DNA of 64,000 bases from Xenopus tropicalis (taxonomy: Eukaryota; Chordata; Amphibia; Anura; Pipidae), in assembly GCF_000004195.4 (NCBI RefSeq), contig NC_030678.2, positions 138,447,047 through 138,511,046 on the forward strand, in the 5' to 3' direction. The notes under the pieces are model-generated. The model did not search any database. It was not told the DNA's origin and saw only the letters and a list, made by a program, of their open reading frames with translations. The position numbers and the translations under genes were made by a program. This document shows, in pieces, positions 31,041-44,100 of the stretch. Numbering within the stretch: the stretch's first letter is position 1; each line of letters starts with the position of its first letter.

Positions 31041-31490
31041 TTTTCTAAAATGGCACATTGAACTTAGATTTTATAGTTTACATATATGGCATATTTATAT
31101 ATTTGTATCTCCTACCTCACCTGCCTAGGGTTGTCTTTATACAGAACCCATCATAAGTGAGCATCTCCAACACAGTGCGCTAATAATCTGTATTATTTAC
31201 TTATCCTTATATTGTGACACTTATATTCTATATTTCTACCCTACTGCTTTCGTTACGCTTTAGTTCTCCTTTAAGAAGAATAGGCTTCCATTACAATGGT
31301 CTTAAGAAGAACTGACTGTGTTTCGCCCTGCAACAGAACACAGGAGAGAGTTTCATTACAGGTGAACACAGGGCAAAATGCATGTGAATAAGAGCCCTAA
31401 AAATAGTCCTGAAATACACATGAAACACAAGCACTGTACATTCTGAATCTCGGAGTCTGCGGGACATCAGAGGATCTTTACAATTTACTG

Positions 31491-32522
31491 TTAATGCTCA
31501 GCTGTCTGTGGATATTGTTTGAAATAGGCTATTGCTGAATGCACACTGGATTTTAATGCTGGTTTTATAGCAACTCCTGCGCCTAAGCCAATAACACTAG
31601 ATGCACCCCCAGTGGCAGAAAGTAGAGTATCATAACCTAAATCAACTGTGGCTTCTATTGCACGTTCCTCAGCCAGCTCGCTGCAGCCTTTTGTGGCATA
31701 ATACATCGCTGACCCTGCATTGTACCAGCCACTTATCAGGGGAACCCATTGCATTATATTATGAATATTGTCTTCCCTCTCATCCTTGCACTCGAAATTG
31801 ACTGAACGACGCCTTACGTGGGCACCAGCACATCTATGTAACCATAAACTTGCTCCCACCTGAGGTATTATGTGCCCGCTAGTTCTTGCCACAGTGTGAT
31901 ATTTCCCAAAGGCATCTAAAGTAACACCAGCACAAGAATCCCCCACAAAGTAACAGTGCAGTTTTGCATCATACAGTGAGTGGTATAGCTTTAAATCCAC
32001 ACCAATCAACGCAACATTTTCTTTCCCCTTCCAAAAACCAGAGCATTTCCGAGGTTGTCTAGATAATGAAGATGGAGCTAGTGAGTCCAAGTTGAACTTT
32101 AAATATTCAGTGCCCAGTGTATTCTTCTTCCATGGGTGGCCATAAGAATAATTCCTGCTGGCATGAGTCTGCCACTGTTCAAGCAACAACTGGAACAACC
32201 TTGTGGCATTTTCCCCCATAATGAGCTCTGCAAGGAAAGGGTCATGCTGTGCGATGCATCCTACTTGCATTAAGCCCAGTGCCACTGCTGGTCGTACAAA
32301 CTGCTCTGCACGACTTGGTAAAAGCTGAATGAACCCCAAGCATTCTTTCAGGAGCTGGGAACAGGGTACATTCCCTCTTGCCCAGGAGAAATTGTTAATA
32401 GGTAATTCATTATTAGGTGACTCCATCTGCCCAGTAGACAAATCAAACTCAGCAGGGTTCAAGAATTTGCTTAAACATGGTACCAGCCACAAGGAAACCA
32501 CAAATATGGGAATGAATCGCAT
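31491..32522 (-). CDS. apof: apof-like: apolipoprotein F, complete single coding exon
   Basis: 343 residues. A signal peptide (about 1-18, MRFIPIFVVSLWLVPCLS) directs secretion. N-glycosylation sequons lie at Asn44 (NFS), Asn105 (NAT) and Asn124 (NYS). A basic site VRRRS at 236-240 precedes the conserved C-terminal ApoF domain (CKDEREDNIHNIMQW, SAMYYATKGC, TVDLGYDTLL, VAIKPALKSSVHSAI). In mammals ApoF is cut from a precursor and circulates on lipoproteins as a modulator of cholesteryl ester transfer; a cut at RRRS would be the equivalent step, which is inference. The match to human ApoF is best in residues 243-336, while the N-terminal half is diverged. The protein ends soon after the domain, so it lacks the longer mammalian C-terminal tail. 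An acceptor CTTCCCAG stands 20 bases before the ATG (exon edge 32542), so a 5' UTR exon lies upstream, not found. Its position between stat2 and timeless supports orthology. Confidence 0.93.
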   Translation of the reverse strand: MRFIPIFVVSLWLVPCLSKFLNPAEFDLSTGQMESPNNELPINNFSWARGNVPCSQLLKECLGFIQLLPSRAEQFVRPAVALGLMQVGCIAQHDPFLAELIMGENATRLFQLLLEQWQTHASRNYSYGHPWKKNTLGTEYLKFNLDSLAPSSLSRQPRKCSGFWKGKENVALIGVDLKLYHSLYDAKLHCYFVGDSCAGVTLDAFGKYHTVARTSGHIIPQVGASLWLHRCAGAHVRRRSVNFECKDEREDNIHNIMQWVPLISGWYNAGSAMYYATKGCSELAEERAIEATVDLGYDTLLSATGGASSVIGLGAGVAIKPALKSSVHSAIAYFKQYPQTAEH

Positions 32523-32993
32523 GTTTCATGCAGTCAGAAGACCTGGGAAGAAAAAAAAGAAAAAAAAAAAAACCCCTGAAATTGACAGGAAGAAAATATG
32601 TGTAAATCCGCATTACAGTGATTTTAACTCAAATTACTGACTGCAATGCACACCTGCCACCTAATTATACAAATAATAATAATTATATTTATGATTTAAT
32701 TATAACCATGATAAAGAATGAAAACTCTGGACATTTTAGCTCACAGACAGATCTGCCTCAAATTCTTGTCATAATTCAATACCTAATTTGGGAATATTAG
32801 GAAGTTATATATAAACTTTCATTGACCCACCTACTTCAGTGATGTCAGAGAAGGCCAGGGCAGAGTGGGTATATAATAAACAACATAAATATAATGAACT
32901 TATAAAAAGTTGGGTGGTAGTTGAATTGTTGTGTATTGTCTTGTTTATTTTTGTATATAATAAAGTATGTGTTTTTGATAAAAGTAAATGTGA

Positions 32994-33210
32994 TGACCCA
33001 CACATCACTAATGGTTATGGCATCCCCAGATAATTTTCAGTACCCTTTATTTCACTGTTGGGGGAACATTATCACTTATATTGTTGGTTTTATATACATA
33101 TAACAGAGTATATCTTTTGTGGACCCACACCTTATTAATGGTTATGGCATTCCCAGATGATTTCCAGTACAATCAATTTCGTGAATGGGGGGTGGGATTA
33201 TCACATTGCT
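32994..33210. repeat. Two-unit tandem repeat (about 127 bp)
   Basis: GACCCACACATCACTAATGG then TTATGGCATCCCCAGAT at 32995 recurs as GACCCACACCTTATTAATGG then TTATGGCATTCCCAGAT at 33122. Upstream of apof; function unknown. Confidence 0.65.
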
Positions 33211-33567
33211 CGATTGTGAAGCTACAACACAACTCTAACTAATTATTTAACTCCCTCCCAGTCATGGAAACAGTTTTCAGGATCATTTGCAAATACAGAC
33301 CAGAGTATTACTGATGCCTTAGTGTTTTTTGTACCAGCATGTGAGACTTTGACGGGTAGTCTGTCAGGAGAAATAGCATAGTGGTTAAGATACTGATGTT
33401 TTAGAAAAGTGGTTCTCAAACCATGGGGCTGGCTCTCCTGAGATTGCTTGGAGCAGTGGATGGGTGGGTTTAGCTGATTTCTTATATATATCTGGAAGCC
33501 CAGTTTAATGGTCAGTAAAGGTGAGATTTGGGATGAAAAGTATCCTCAATGTTTTTAGAACATAGTA

Positions 33568-33889
33568 CAGGTATAGGACCTGTTATCCAGAATGCTTGGG
33601 ACCAAGGGTATTCTGGATAAGGGGTCTTTCCGTAATTTGGAAACCTTAAGTCTAGTAAAAAATCAATAAAACATTAAATAAACCCAATAGGACTGTTCTG
33701 CCCCTAATAAGGATTAATTATATCTTAGTTGGGATCAACTACAAGCTATTGTTTTATTATTACAGAGAAAAAGTAAATCAATTCTAAAATTCTGAATTAT
33801 TTGATTAAAATGGAGTCTATGGGAGAAGGGCTTTCCGTAATTCAGAGCTTTCTGGATTATGGGTTTCCAGATAAGGCATCCTATACCTG
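33568..33889. mobile_element. TA-flanked MITE (CAGGTATAGGACC...ATCCTATACCTG)
   Basis: Begins CAGGTATAGGACCTGTTATC and ends GGCATCCTATACCTG, flanked by TA at 33566-33567 and 33890-33891, as for Tc1/mariner-type insertion. The same family is nested at 54802-55129, and an older copy is at about 63155-63475. Confidence 0.85.
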
Positions 33890-34299
33890 TATCTCCAAGA
33901 AGAACTTGAAATGGAAAGTCAGGCAACCTCTTCTTAGTGGAGTAAAACAGTGTTTTCTGAAGGCACTAGTATCTCTTCATCCAGTAAGGCCGAGTTAGCT
34001 CTTTGCAGCTACTGGCAGATCCTTTATTGGGTTATATGTTCTGAGTAACATAAATGCAACCCACCTAAAAAAACAAAACATTTTAGTCCCCAACACACAC
34101 ACTTGTGATATGTGTGGTGTAAAAAAATATATTTAGCACATAATACATTTTTCTCACTCTGTCACTCATGAAGCAATTTATAAACTCGGAGGAAAAGGAT
34201 CCATAGAACAAAGCTTGGTTGAAATACCTTTTGCTTAAATAAACAAACAGTCCAATATCTTGCCTAACCAATAATGCAATTAAGCAGTTTGACACTCAC

Positions 34300-37200
34300 A
34301 GAAAGAAGATCTGCAGGCTCAGCACTTGGTCTCTCGCTATGTAAAGAAGTGATACGGCTAACGAGTGGGTCAGTGATCCTTGGTTATTGTCACTCCCCCT
34401 AATGTTTAAAGTCCTTGCAGTGTCATTTTAGCAAACATTCCTATGGCACGCAGTGCTCAGCACTGTCACTCTGCCCCCAGAGATAGTATGTCCCTGGCTT
34501 ATCATTGTATCTTTGTCAGTTTTAGTTTACCTTTGAAAAAAATAAATAAATTTGGAAATTCCCATATCTCCTGAATGCACCAATACTAAATACGCAGCGC
34601 CACCTTAGGGGTCCTAGCCACCTGAGGCGGCCAGGTTCACTGAAATTGCGCCGCCGCGTATGCCATCCCACTGCCGATTTACATTTTCGCCTGTGGGATG
34701 GCATTTCTGAAATTTTTGAAAAAACACCTCAGCACTTTTAGTTTTTACAATATCCTACAAGTCACTAACCAGATAAAATATCCTTAATATGAATGAACAG
34801 TTTGACGCCCAATGTACATAGGTTTACCTACAGTAAGCATGTGACATGTAGGGGTCCTAAAATATAACTTTTGCTCAGTAATTTCATGTCTTACACAAAA
34901 CTAATTTAAAAACATATTGTTTTATGTGAAGTAAAGCTGCAAAAAAGTATGCTAATCCCTGAAAACCATACATTTTTGGAAAGGACATATTCTAACAAAT
35001 CAACACGAGTAAAGATGTCTTTTTTTCTGACATTTCTCAAAATTGCCTTGCAAATTCCTTCAAATTATCTCAATTTTTTACATCCAAACATAAAACACCC
35101 TAAATATCAATTCCTGGGGCCTACTAAAGATTGTGCAGCCCAAAAGGCATGGATTTACCAAAGGACATAGCCTGTAGAGAACAAAAATAAAATAATGCCT
35201 ATCAGTGCCAATCCAGGGGCTGCTGTTGCCCCCTCTCTCTCCAGCTCAGTGCTTACAATTTTACTGTTGGCACGGGTTTTGGCTCTTAAAGTTACCAGAG
35301 GCAGCTTTTTGCCTCCCCTGGTAACTGGCCACTCCCTGCTGCAAGGTTCTCCCCAGCTTTCTGTATGCTCTTTTGTCACAAACGTCCCGGTATCGTCATA
35401 TGAGGTTTGGATCTGCTGGAAAAGAAGTTCAAACGACACTGATTCAATCCCTGTCTGGCTCTCCTGCTGTCCAGAACTGTATTGACAATGGTTTTACTGT
35501 AATAGTGTAGCGTCATCTACAGATTAGTACAATCAGTAATCAGTGTGAAAAAAGAGTTCAAAAAAGCAAACTATGCTTGTAAAATTATGTAAAAAGGGTC
35601 ACTTACTGTTTTTGTAGCAAGGGGGCCACTGATATTGTAATGTACAATATTGTGCAACAGGAAGTGTGGGGGTGGAGCAGGGGCTCAAACTAGCAGTAGT
35701 TCCAGTGTAACAATCGCATTTCAGGTCTGCCATGATAGCACCTTTGGCTGCCATGCCAGCACATATAGCAGATGCGTGCTTGGCAGGCAAAGCGATAAGA
35801 ATGAAATCAAATAAAAAGTTTATGACCACACATTACAGAATTTATTGTGGCCACAGCAAGATATTTTCCTTTTGTACACTGAGGTCTCTGTGTAAAATTC
35901 CACTAAGACCCATATGGACATAAACCTTCCTGACAAAAGAAAGTAAATAGGCTCAAAGGGTTTCTCTGATTCAGGATATTCAATCAGCGTTGATACAGTG
36001 TGTTACACCAACACATGCAACATACTTGTTGGCACTTAATTGGCACCAATTCCATAATTGTCACCATACTCTGGAAGTGATGCGATATGCGCACATATCA
36101 TTGTATTTACAGAACATTTTAAAAATAATGTATGCAAAACCTGAGCACTTTTGGTGAACTTTCAACCATGATTTCTACACTACCCGTTAACATGAAATTT
36201 CATGGCACACCTAGGTGGTGTTCAGCATGCCATTCTTTAGCAGAGCAAAGCCAGCAAGATACAGTTTTTATGAATAGGTCACAGGCATGCAACAGTATTA
36301 GGTACACAAAGATTCTTTTCTTTCTGGTAAACCTTGCAGTGATGAATCACCACCAATGCCATAAGGTTTAGCTATTACTAAAAATAAATGAAGTTCTCCA
36401 ACTTTAAAGGAGACATATTGTGTAATAGAATGTACCAGTGCTTTAAAAAGTTGTTTTAGTCTGATTTATTGAATTTTTTAAAAAAACACCCAACAGTTCC
36501 AATTCGTGCTGCCTTCTTTCAAAGTCTGTGCCGGGGTTCCAGCGGCTCACTGCACGGTAGGACAGGAACTTGTCAGCAGCTAGGTGGGGACCTGATACGA
36601 AACGAAAGCCTCTCTTTTGCTTGTGTGTCTGTAGGACTGTAATTGGTGATCACCCCTGTACTTCTGGCAGGGACCATTAGGGCATGCTCACCCCTCATTT
36701 GAAACACGGGCAGGGACTATAGCAGATGTATTGGGAGCTCCACTAAAGGGCCATTTTCAAACATAATAATTTATATTCCTGAGTGGAACGAGAGCCATAT
36801 AGTATTCATTATTGCCTACAAGATTCCAGAAGGGGGGTGGGGTCAGTTAGGCTATAGGTCTTCTCTAAATACTAAATAAAAAATGTAACTTGACTTGTCC
36901 TGCGATTACATTCTGCCTATTGTTTTAAATAAAATTATAAAGCACTATTTTGAAAGTTCCTTACTGGTCTGTCTGCTGATCTCCAACTGTGCCCCCGTAC
37001 TGCACCCTATGCACATGCCTACCCCTAGTTTCAGTCGTGAACTCTGTTACGAGTTGTATCCAATATTTTTTAGTTACTTTCTCTTGCCAAGTTATTAGTA
37101 ATTTTAGGATACATCCCGTGTAAACAAAAAGTGCTAAACATTCTATCTATATTCTTTGTGGTATTACCATCTGAGCATGCCAAATGAGTATGCTGAAAGC

Positions 37201-37600
37201 ATGCTGAGAAGCACCAAAAAGCATGCCTTCTTCACTTTTTCTCTATCAACTGGTACTCCGACTATGCTACAAGTTAAAGGATCTTCAAGGCTTTGAATTC
37301 GGTCTTACGTTTTAGCAGCAAAGCCATATCTGTGCCCATAATAACTACACACATTACACACAGATAGTGTAACTAAACCCATGTAAGCCAAAATTATCTG
37401 GGTGGTGGTCTTATGCAATTATTGTGTTCACACAGAATTTTCTGTGGCTTTCCAAACTGGTTGTGAACTGGTGCCACAATCATTGTGCACAAAAGCACAC
37501 AGCTTACTGGAAGCAGAAGTCTGCAGGTAACTGTGCAGTCAAGCTAACAGAGGTGCACCTATACCCAATATCTTTTCCCACAGCCCCTTTAGTAATTGAT
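34300..37600. other. Intergenic sequence between timeless and apof, repeat debris only
   Basis: Fragments include a GGATGGCAT inverted repeat (34660-34705), a block reading GCAGCTTTTTGCCTCCCCTG (35200-35345) that looks like a dispersed element and gives a chance 94-codon minus-strand ORF, and a repeat starting TTTAAAGGAGACATATTGTG (36402). No exon with family similarity was seen. Confidence 0.4.
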
Positions 37601-37633
37601 GTCCACTCTCAATAACACATCAATATAAAGAAG

Positions 37634-37639
37634 TTTATT
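37634..37639 (-). terminator. Candidate timeless poly(A) signal
   Basis: AATAAA on the minus strand, 390 bases after the timeless stop codon and the first perfect hexamer noted downstream of it. No transcript evidence is available. Confidence 0.4.
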
Positions 37640-38028
37640 AACTAAACTAAATGTAGGTAAGAAACTAACTCCAAAAGTATTTAGATGTAAAACAAAGCAA
37701 AAAGATCTCAATGTGGCATTATTCAAGGAATAAGGAATGCAAAGGCTGGTCGAAGACCACTTGAGAAAAAGGTTTAAAAACAAACGTTGATTTTGTGGAA
37801 TAAACCTTCACTGTCACCAGTTTCAGTTCCCCACACACAGACACATGGTCCCTGTTGCAGCAAGATTGTTACACTGCTAAAATATCTGCTTATCACAGAG
37901 ACAAAGCAAAAGAGCTGTATTACGAGAGTCCATAACCCCTCCATTTGAACTTGCATTTGTACTTTCCATGGAACCTAGGAAAAGTCTCTGAGCTTCCAAA
38001 TCTCTAAGTTACTGGGATGCATCCCACA

Positions 38029-38144
38029 TCAATCTTCATCTTCATCCTCAATGACAAGACGCTTTTTCTTGGTAGGTTGAACATTTTCCTCAGTGTCCGA
38101 TTCAGAAAACGATCCTTTCTGGTCTACCTCTAACATCTCCTTGC
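38029..38144 (-). CDS. timeless: timeless terminal exon
   Basis: Acceptor TTTTTTTAG; encodes [20 protein letters not shown] and [15 protein letters not shown] then TGA. The end corresponds to KKKRYQIEDDEDD of human TIMELESS. Confidence 0.95.
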
Positions 38145-41100
38145 CTAAAAAAAACCAGAAGAAATACAAAAGCATATGATATATGTAAAACAAAGCAACC
38201 TTAAACAGAAACCAATGTGAGCATTGCACAGGAAAAAAATGATATCTAACAATTTGAATAATTGGACACTGCACAGCAACAGCTCATTTGTACACACCAT
38301 GCTCTTCTGTCACAGAGTCATCATCACTGTCCACTATACGACTTCTTTTCTTTGATTTCTTTGGTCTATTTAAAAACATAAATCTGTTAGTTTGCAGCGG
38401 TGTCTGCTGAGAAGTCTACTATATAGAGGCAAATACTATCATGAAATGATATGCTATGCTATATGATTATGAAATTATGATATTATGAAAAAATAACTTT
38501 AGACACAGAGCAATGACCTGTGTGGCCTAAATTTATCTGTATTTTTATTATAGTGTTTAAAATGATTTATGAGAAACATAGGGATAGGAATTTATGTAAA
38601 TTATGTCTTTTTCCTACTACACTTTGTATTGGTGTATCATTTCCCATCCCTTTTTAGGGACATTAAGCCTGTTATTCTTGTGCTACATCATTACAGGGCT
38701 TTGCCTTTGTATTGCCAGTTCTGCACTAAAACTTGAAGGCACCCTTTAACACTCCTGGCTCAACAGACTGGGGGTTCTCCCTTACAACGCATAGCGCACC
38801 TCTTACCTATTCGGTTTGGTTTCTCTCTCTGTTATGGCATCCATTGGCAGCTGCTCTGACTCCTTGTTCTCTGAAATATGAAGTGTCTTTATTAAAGTAA
38901 GCTTGTGGAATAACAGAAAATGAATATTTACAGTAAGTTTGATATATTAAGTGCCACATTTAAATGTCACAAACCATTAGTATTGTCTACAGAATTCTCT
39001 TCATCACTGTCAACCATTTTACTTCTCTTCTTTGCTGTCTTTGGTCTATTAAATGAAATAAACAAATTCATTTGAAAGCCAAGTTTCTTTATGCCCTTAA
39101 TGACATATAAACCCTAAATTTTCCTACCATCTATATAAGTTGGATACATATACCCCACCCAAAAGCATAATTTGTACTGCATTTATTCCCCTCCGTTCAC
39201 CAATGCCATCACATTTTCATAAAACAAATAGCTTTCACCAGGCTGCCATTATCCCTCTGACATCATCAGTACCATTTACATCTGCAAACAGCACATGTGC
39301 GCTGTAAAGTTTATGCAGTGATGCATGCAGGCTTATAAAAAGTTCTGCTTTGATTGAGCCATGTAATGGTTAAGCTGAGTTCAGGAGACAAGGTTAGGAG
39401 AAAAAGATAGGAGCAGACAGCTAGAGCAGAGATTCTATGGGAACCAGCAGTGCTATTTCTTTATTGGCTGCTAGACTGGAGGGCGTGTTTAGTAACCTCA
39501 GCTTAGAAGAACTGAGCATGTTCAGTAGCCAAGAGCCAAAGTCAGTTCTAAAGGGAGGGGGCAGAGTGGGTCAGAGAAGGAATCCCAAGTAATTATGGGG
39601 ATGCTGCAACCTTACTATTAACAACCAGAGTGGCAGTTATTTAAAGATTTCCTTGAGGCTGTACACTGATTACATTTTTGTGTGGGGGGTTTATATATAC
39701 TTTAATTAAATTGTTATTTATATGAATAGAATATGCCACCATTGTTACAATTTTCTACTTAGAAATAGCTATGACATATGATGAAAAATTAGAGTATTAA
39801 AATAGCAATAATTCACATAATTTATGTTACTTACCTTCTGGTTTTGCTTTGGGATTGTAATGACTTATCTGGGGATTTCTGATTTTCTTCTTGAAGGTCT
39901 AAAAGGAGAAGCACTAGTTAACTACTGCTATATTAATATATTACTTACATGTCTTAGATGCTACAGGCCTTAAAGGACATGTAAACCAAAAATGTTTTTG
40001 CCTAATAAAAGAAAACATAATTCTAAGCAACTTTCCAATGTGAAATTAATACAAATAACTTTTAAACCGCTAAATTTTTTTAAAAATGTAATTGCTATAG
40101 AAAGCAGCATTTGCTGAACTCCTGACTGTTACCTTTAGGGACTGGCAAACACTACTACTTATAATAGCAATTATATATACAAATACAAAGTCAATAACCA
40201 TTGCAAATTTGTAAAAAAAAAAATGTATATTGCAAAGTTGCTTAGAATTATGTTTTATTTTATTGGGCAAAAAAAATTATATTTTGGGTTGACTTGTCCT
40301 TAAAGGCCAAACATGTAAATTATTGAAGCAACCTCTATTTGTTTACCTTGCTGAGCTTCTGATGATTTCTTTTTCCGTGCAAGTAAAAGTGCACGAAGTG
40401 CTTCTGCCCTCTGCTCAACATTTACCTCTTGTTCTTCAGCATTTGCAAGAACCTCACAGGCAACTGCTGCAGCCAAGGGAACAAGACAGGAGGCTGCCTT
40501 GCGCAGCTGTTCCGGACTTAATTTACCTGGGATGCGCCAGAAAGATTCCTATGAATGTAAATGAAGGTAAAATACTGTCACTGGAGCAGGTGGCTTTGAC
40601 GGAAATAGGAGTTCAACATTATATGTGTTCAAATACCCACTGACCTCTTCATTGGAGAATAAACACAAAAAGAAAATTTTTGGACTTCCTGCTAAATAAA
40701 CTTTTCAAAGAAAATTGGTTTCTAACCATTTGCTCTAGCCTCGAGAAAGCTTTGATACAACAGGGTCCTAATAGCATACTTCAAAGCCAAAGGTGCATAA
40801 ATACAGCACTATATAAAGTATAAACATGCACAGAGAGTAATGGACATCCACAGATATATAGTTGTATAAGGCTTTAAACCCAACATAAAATGCTAAGGAT
40901 GTATTTTTACCACACTAGATAAGGTCCTCACCCCAAACCATAAATAAGGAAATAGAGCAATCTCATATTTTTATAGAAGCAGGGATTATAGAGAAGGGAC
41001 AGAAAAAAAACAAATCCCACAATCATTCTAATGGCTTTCTCATATATACATTTTAATCCATGGATGGTTACCTGCTCATTTGCAGGCGCACGGATGCCCA

Positions 41101-44100
41101 ACTTCTTCAGCAGTTTCTTGAATGTTTTATTTTCCATAGCATCCTCATTGTCTTCCGTTAAAGGCACAAGGGGAATTGCCTGAGAAGAGCCTGGCAGTTA
41201 CAAAACAAGCAACAATCAGTAAAGCTCACCCCTTGACATTGGGTCCGGGTGTACATGCACATGAAAGCAAAACATTAAAGTACCACAGCAAAGTGACTTC
41301 TGGGAAGGAAACCAAATTTTGCTCCTAAAACTTTCATTGATATGCATTAGCCTATAGGCTAAATCATAGTCACTAGGTTTTAAAACACAGCCAAGGCAGT
41401 TCCCAAATACAGACCAGCAGGTCAGGAACTAGGGGTGCAGGAGAGGCACATGCCTAGGGCTCAATGGTAGGGGGCAGATACACACTAGTCTTGTATCTCA
41501 CAAGGGCCTCTTGATACTCAAAAACTGTTTTTCCTTGAGATATTCCACAAATGCAAAATTTTGCTTTTCAAACTGAAGCATTAAATCAGGCATAATCAAA
41601 CATTTTAAACAGGGGACCAGTTTATGGTCCCTCAGACTGTTGGGGGGCCTGACTATAGTCCTCAAACTACAGCCCGGCCCCCCACGTCCTCAAACTACAG
41701 CCCACTCTCGCTGCCTGCTTCTCGATGCGGGGTCAAACTACGGCCCACTCCTGCGTGCTCCCGCTCCGTCCTTCCTCTCCCAGCTCCACTGCATCCCGCT
41801 GCCAGGGGTGAGGACACTGCAGTGGCCCGGTAAATTACCTTGGAGGGATGCCTGCACTATTTGCTCATTTATAAGAATTAAATGTCTTTATCAACAGCAT
41901 TTAAAATAGCTAAGATAGCGTTTTAAAGGGGTTGTTCACCTTTGAGTCAACTTTTAGTATGATAGTAGAGTGTAATATATTGAGATAATTTGCTATTGCC
42001 CTTCATTTTTTATTAGTTGTAGTTTTTGTTATTTCACTTTTTGTTCAGCAGCTCTTCAGTTTAGAGTTTTTGCAGCTATCTGGTTGCTAGGGTCCAAATT
42101 ACCTTAGCAACCAAGGAGTGGTTTGAATGAGAGCCTGGTATAGGAGAGGACCTGTATCGAAAAATAAGTTATAGAAAGTGCCAATAACAATAAAATTGTA
42201 GCCTCACAGACCAATAGTTTTTTGGCTGCTGGGGTCAGTAACCCCCAATTGAAAGTTGGAAAGAGTCATAAGAACAAAGCAAATAATTTAAAATCAAAGA
42301 AATAAATAATGAAGACCAATTGAAAAGTTGATTAGAATTGTCCATTGTATAACATACTAAAAGTTAACTTGAAGGTGAACCAACCCTTTAAGTCACAATA
42401 CAGTGTTCTGGAGCAGCAGTTACCCACCATCCTCTTCTCTGTCTTCGGCAGTGCGGTTTAAACAGTTTTGAAGCCACAAAAGAGGACCAGATAAACCTGT
42501 GAATTCAAGAGGGGAAAACAAGTGAAAAAAAAAGGAATACAAATAAATAAATAAAATTATACATTTTATATAACTGTGTCTTAACCATTAACATTCCAAT
42601 AAATTACTCTTTACTGAATCAGATGCTCCATATGTATTTTACATTTGGCATATGAGCGGACATTCACCTTCCTGCTGTAACTTGTGCACCAAATGCTTTA
42701 TATTCTTATCGGTAAATGGATCCATTCTGCCACCTGTTTGCTCTTTTGCAATTTGTTTATAGTTAAGGTCTTCACACTCTTCTTCTTCTTCACTTGCTTC
42801 TTCTTCTTCCTCCTCCTCCTCTTCTTCCACATCATCCACACTGTGTTTTCCATCAAACCCCAGATCATTGAGAAACTCTTCTTCAGACTGAAAAAAAGAC
42901 ACACAAGTATATTCATATATTATACTAAATATTTTCTTTGTTTTGTTTTAGAAATCTCTTCATCTGACATGAAGCATGCTAAAGAATCAAATACTCCCAC
43001 ATTTTATCATAATTCCCCTTATAACCTATATTGGTTCTGATTATTAATTTGATCAGCAGCAATGAAGAGAGATGGGGAAGGTCTAGCAGAATGGCAAGTT
43101 AACGGTGTCAGCCCCCCCTCCACTGCAGGAATATTACAATTTGGAAGGAATTCTCTTATGTCTGTTGCATTTTGTTGTATCCGTCAATTTTGACTCTCTC
43201 CTATTCTAGTGGGGGGGGGGGGGGGGGTGTTAAGGGGGGAGCACAGGTGAGGATTCCACTAATGATTTGCTTTCAGAAATTATTATAATGGCATATGTTG
43301 GGTTAAATTCAGTGACAATCCATTTTATGCACAGACTGTAAGTACAGTGCTTGTTAACCACATCAACGGTGATCCCTCTGGCATAACTGGTGTAATTATA
43401 CTGGCGTTTAACAGGTTAATGTAGTGCTTATACATTTTTTGAAAGTGATTTTCATGGCATATCTAGAATTAATGCTTTTGAAAGAAGTAATCTTTATCCA
43501 TTCCTACAGGGATCATCCTGCTGAATACCTACTTTCTACAGTGAAGTTTCTGTGATGTCAAGCATTAGTTCAGTGTGCAACACTCATTTTCAATAGTGCG
43601 TTAATGGAATATATGAAGTAAATGCAATGCTCAGAATTCATTTTCAGCAGTGACCTTACTAGCATGTCTTGGGTTATGCAGTGCTCTGAATCAATTTCCT
43701 TCAGAGATCTTGCTGGCATATCTGGGCATAATGTAGTGCTTATTATCTATACTGGCATGTCTGTTTCACTAAGGACAAACAGAATGCCACAGGGGGTGTG
43801 GTAGCAATGGTGTGGCATACATTTTTCTGAGACAGCATTTTTTTAGGCCACAGGTTTCCTGCAGTTGGGAGTACTTGAATAACAAAAAGTTTTGTCTCCC
43901 CACAAAATATATATGTTGAACTGCAAACTTGTGAAATAATCTACCAGAAATAACAGCACTCCCTTCCTTATATGCTCACTATGCTGCTTTTGTCACAATA
44001 AGGAGCTTGGCGGTTAGAATTACTACTATAAGTACAGCCATGTGTGCAATAGCATTAATATCATTCAGATTCTTCTTCCCCCAGGCTGACTGGGGGATTA

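Noticed and set aside
32329..32640. 103-codon plus-strand ORF over the apof start
   Set aside because: Antisense shadow of apof, extended by the Lys codons of an A-rich tract that is the apof polypyrimidine acceptor on the other strand.
35155..35439. 94-codon minus-strand ORF ending in a hydrophobic stretch
   Set aside because: The DNA (CCTCCCCTGGTAACTGGCCA and neighbours) looks like a dispersed Xenopus repeat; no splice context, no recognised domain.
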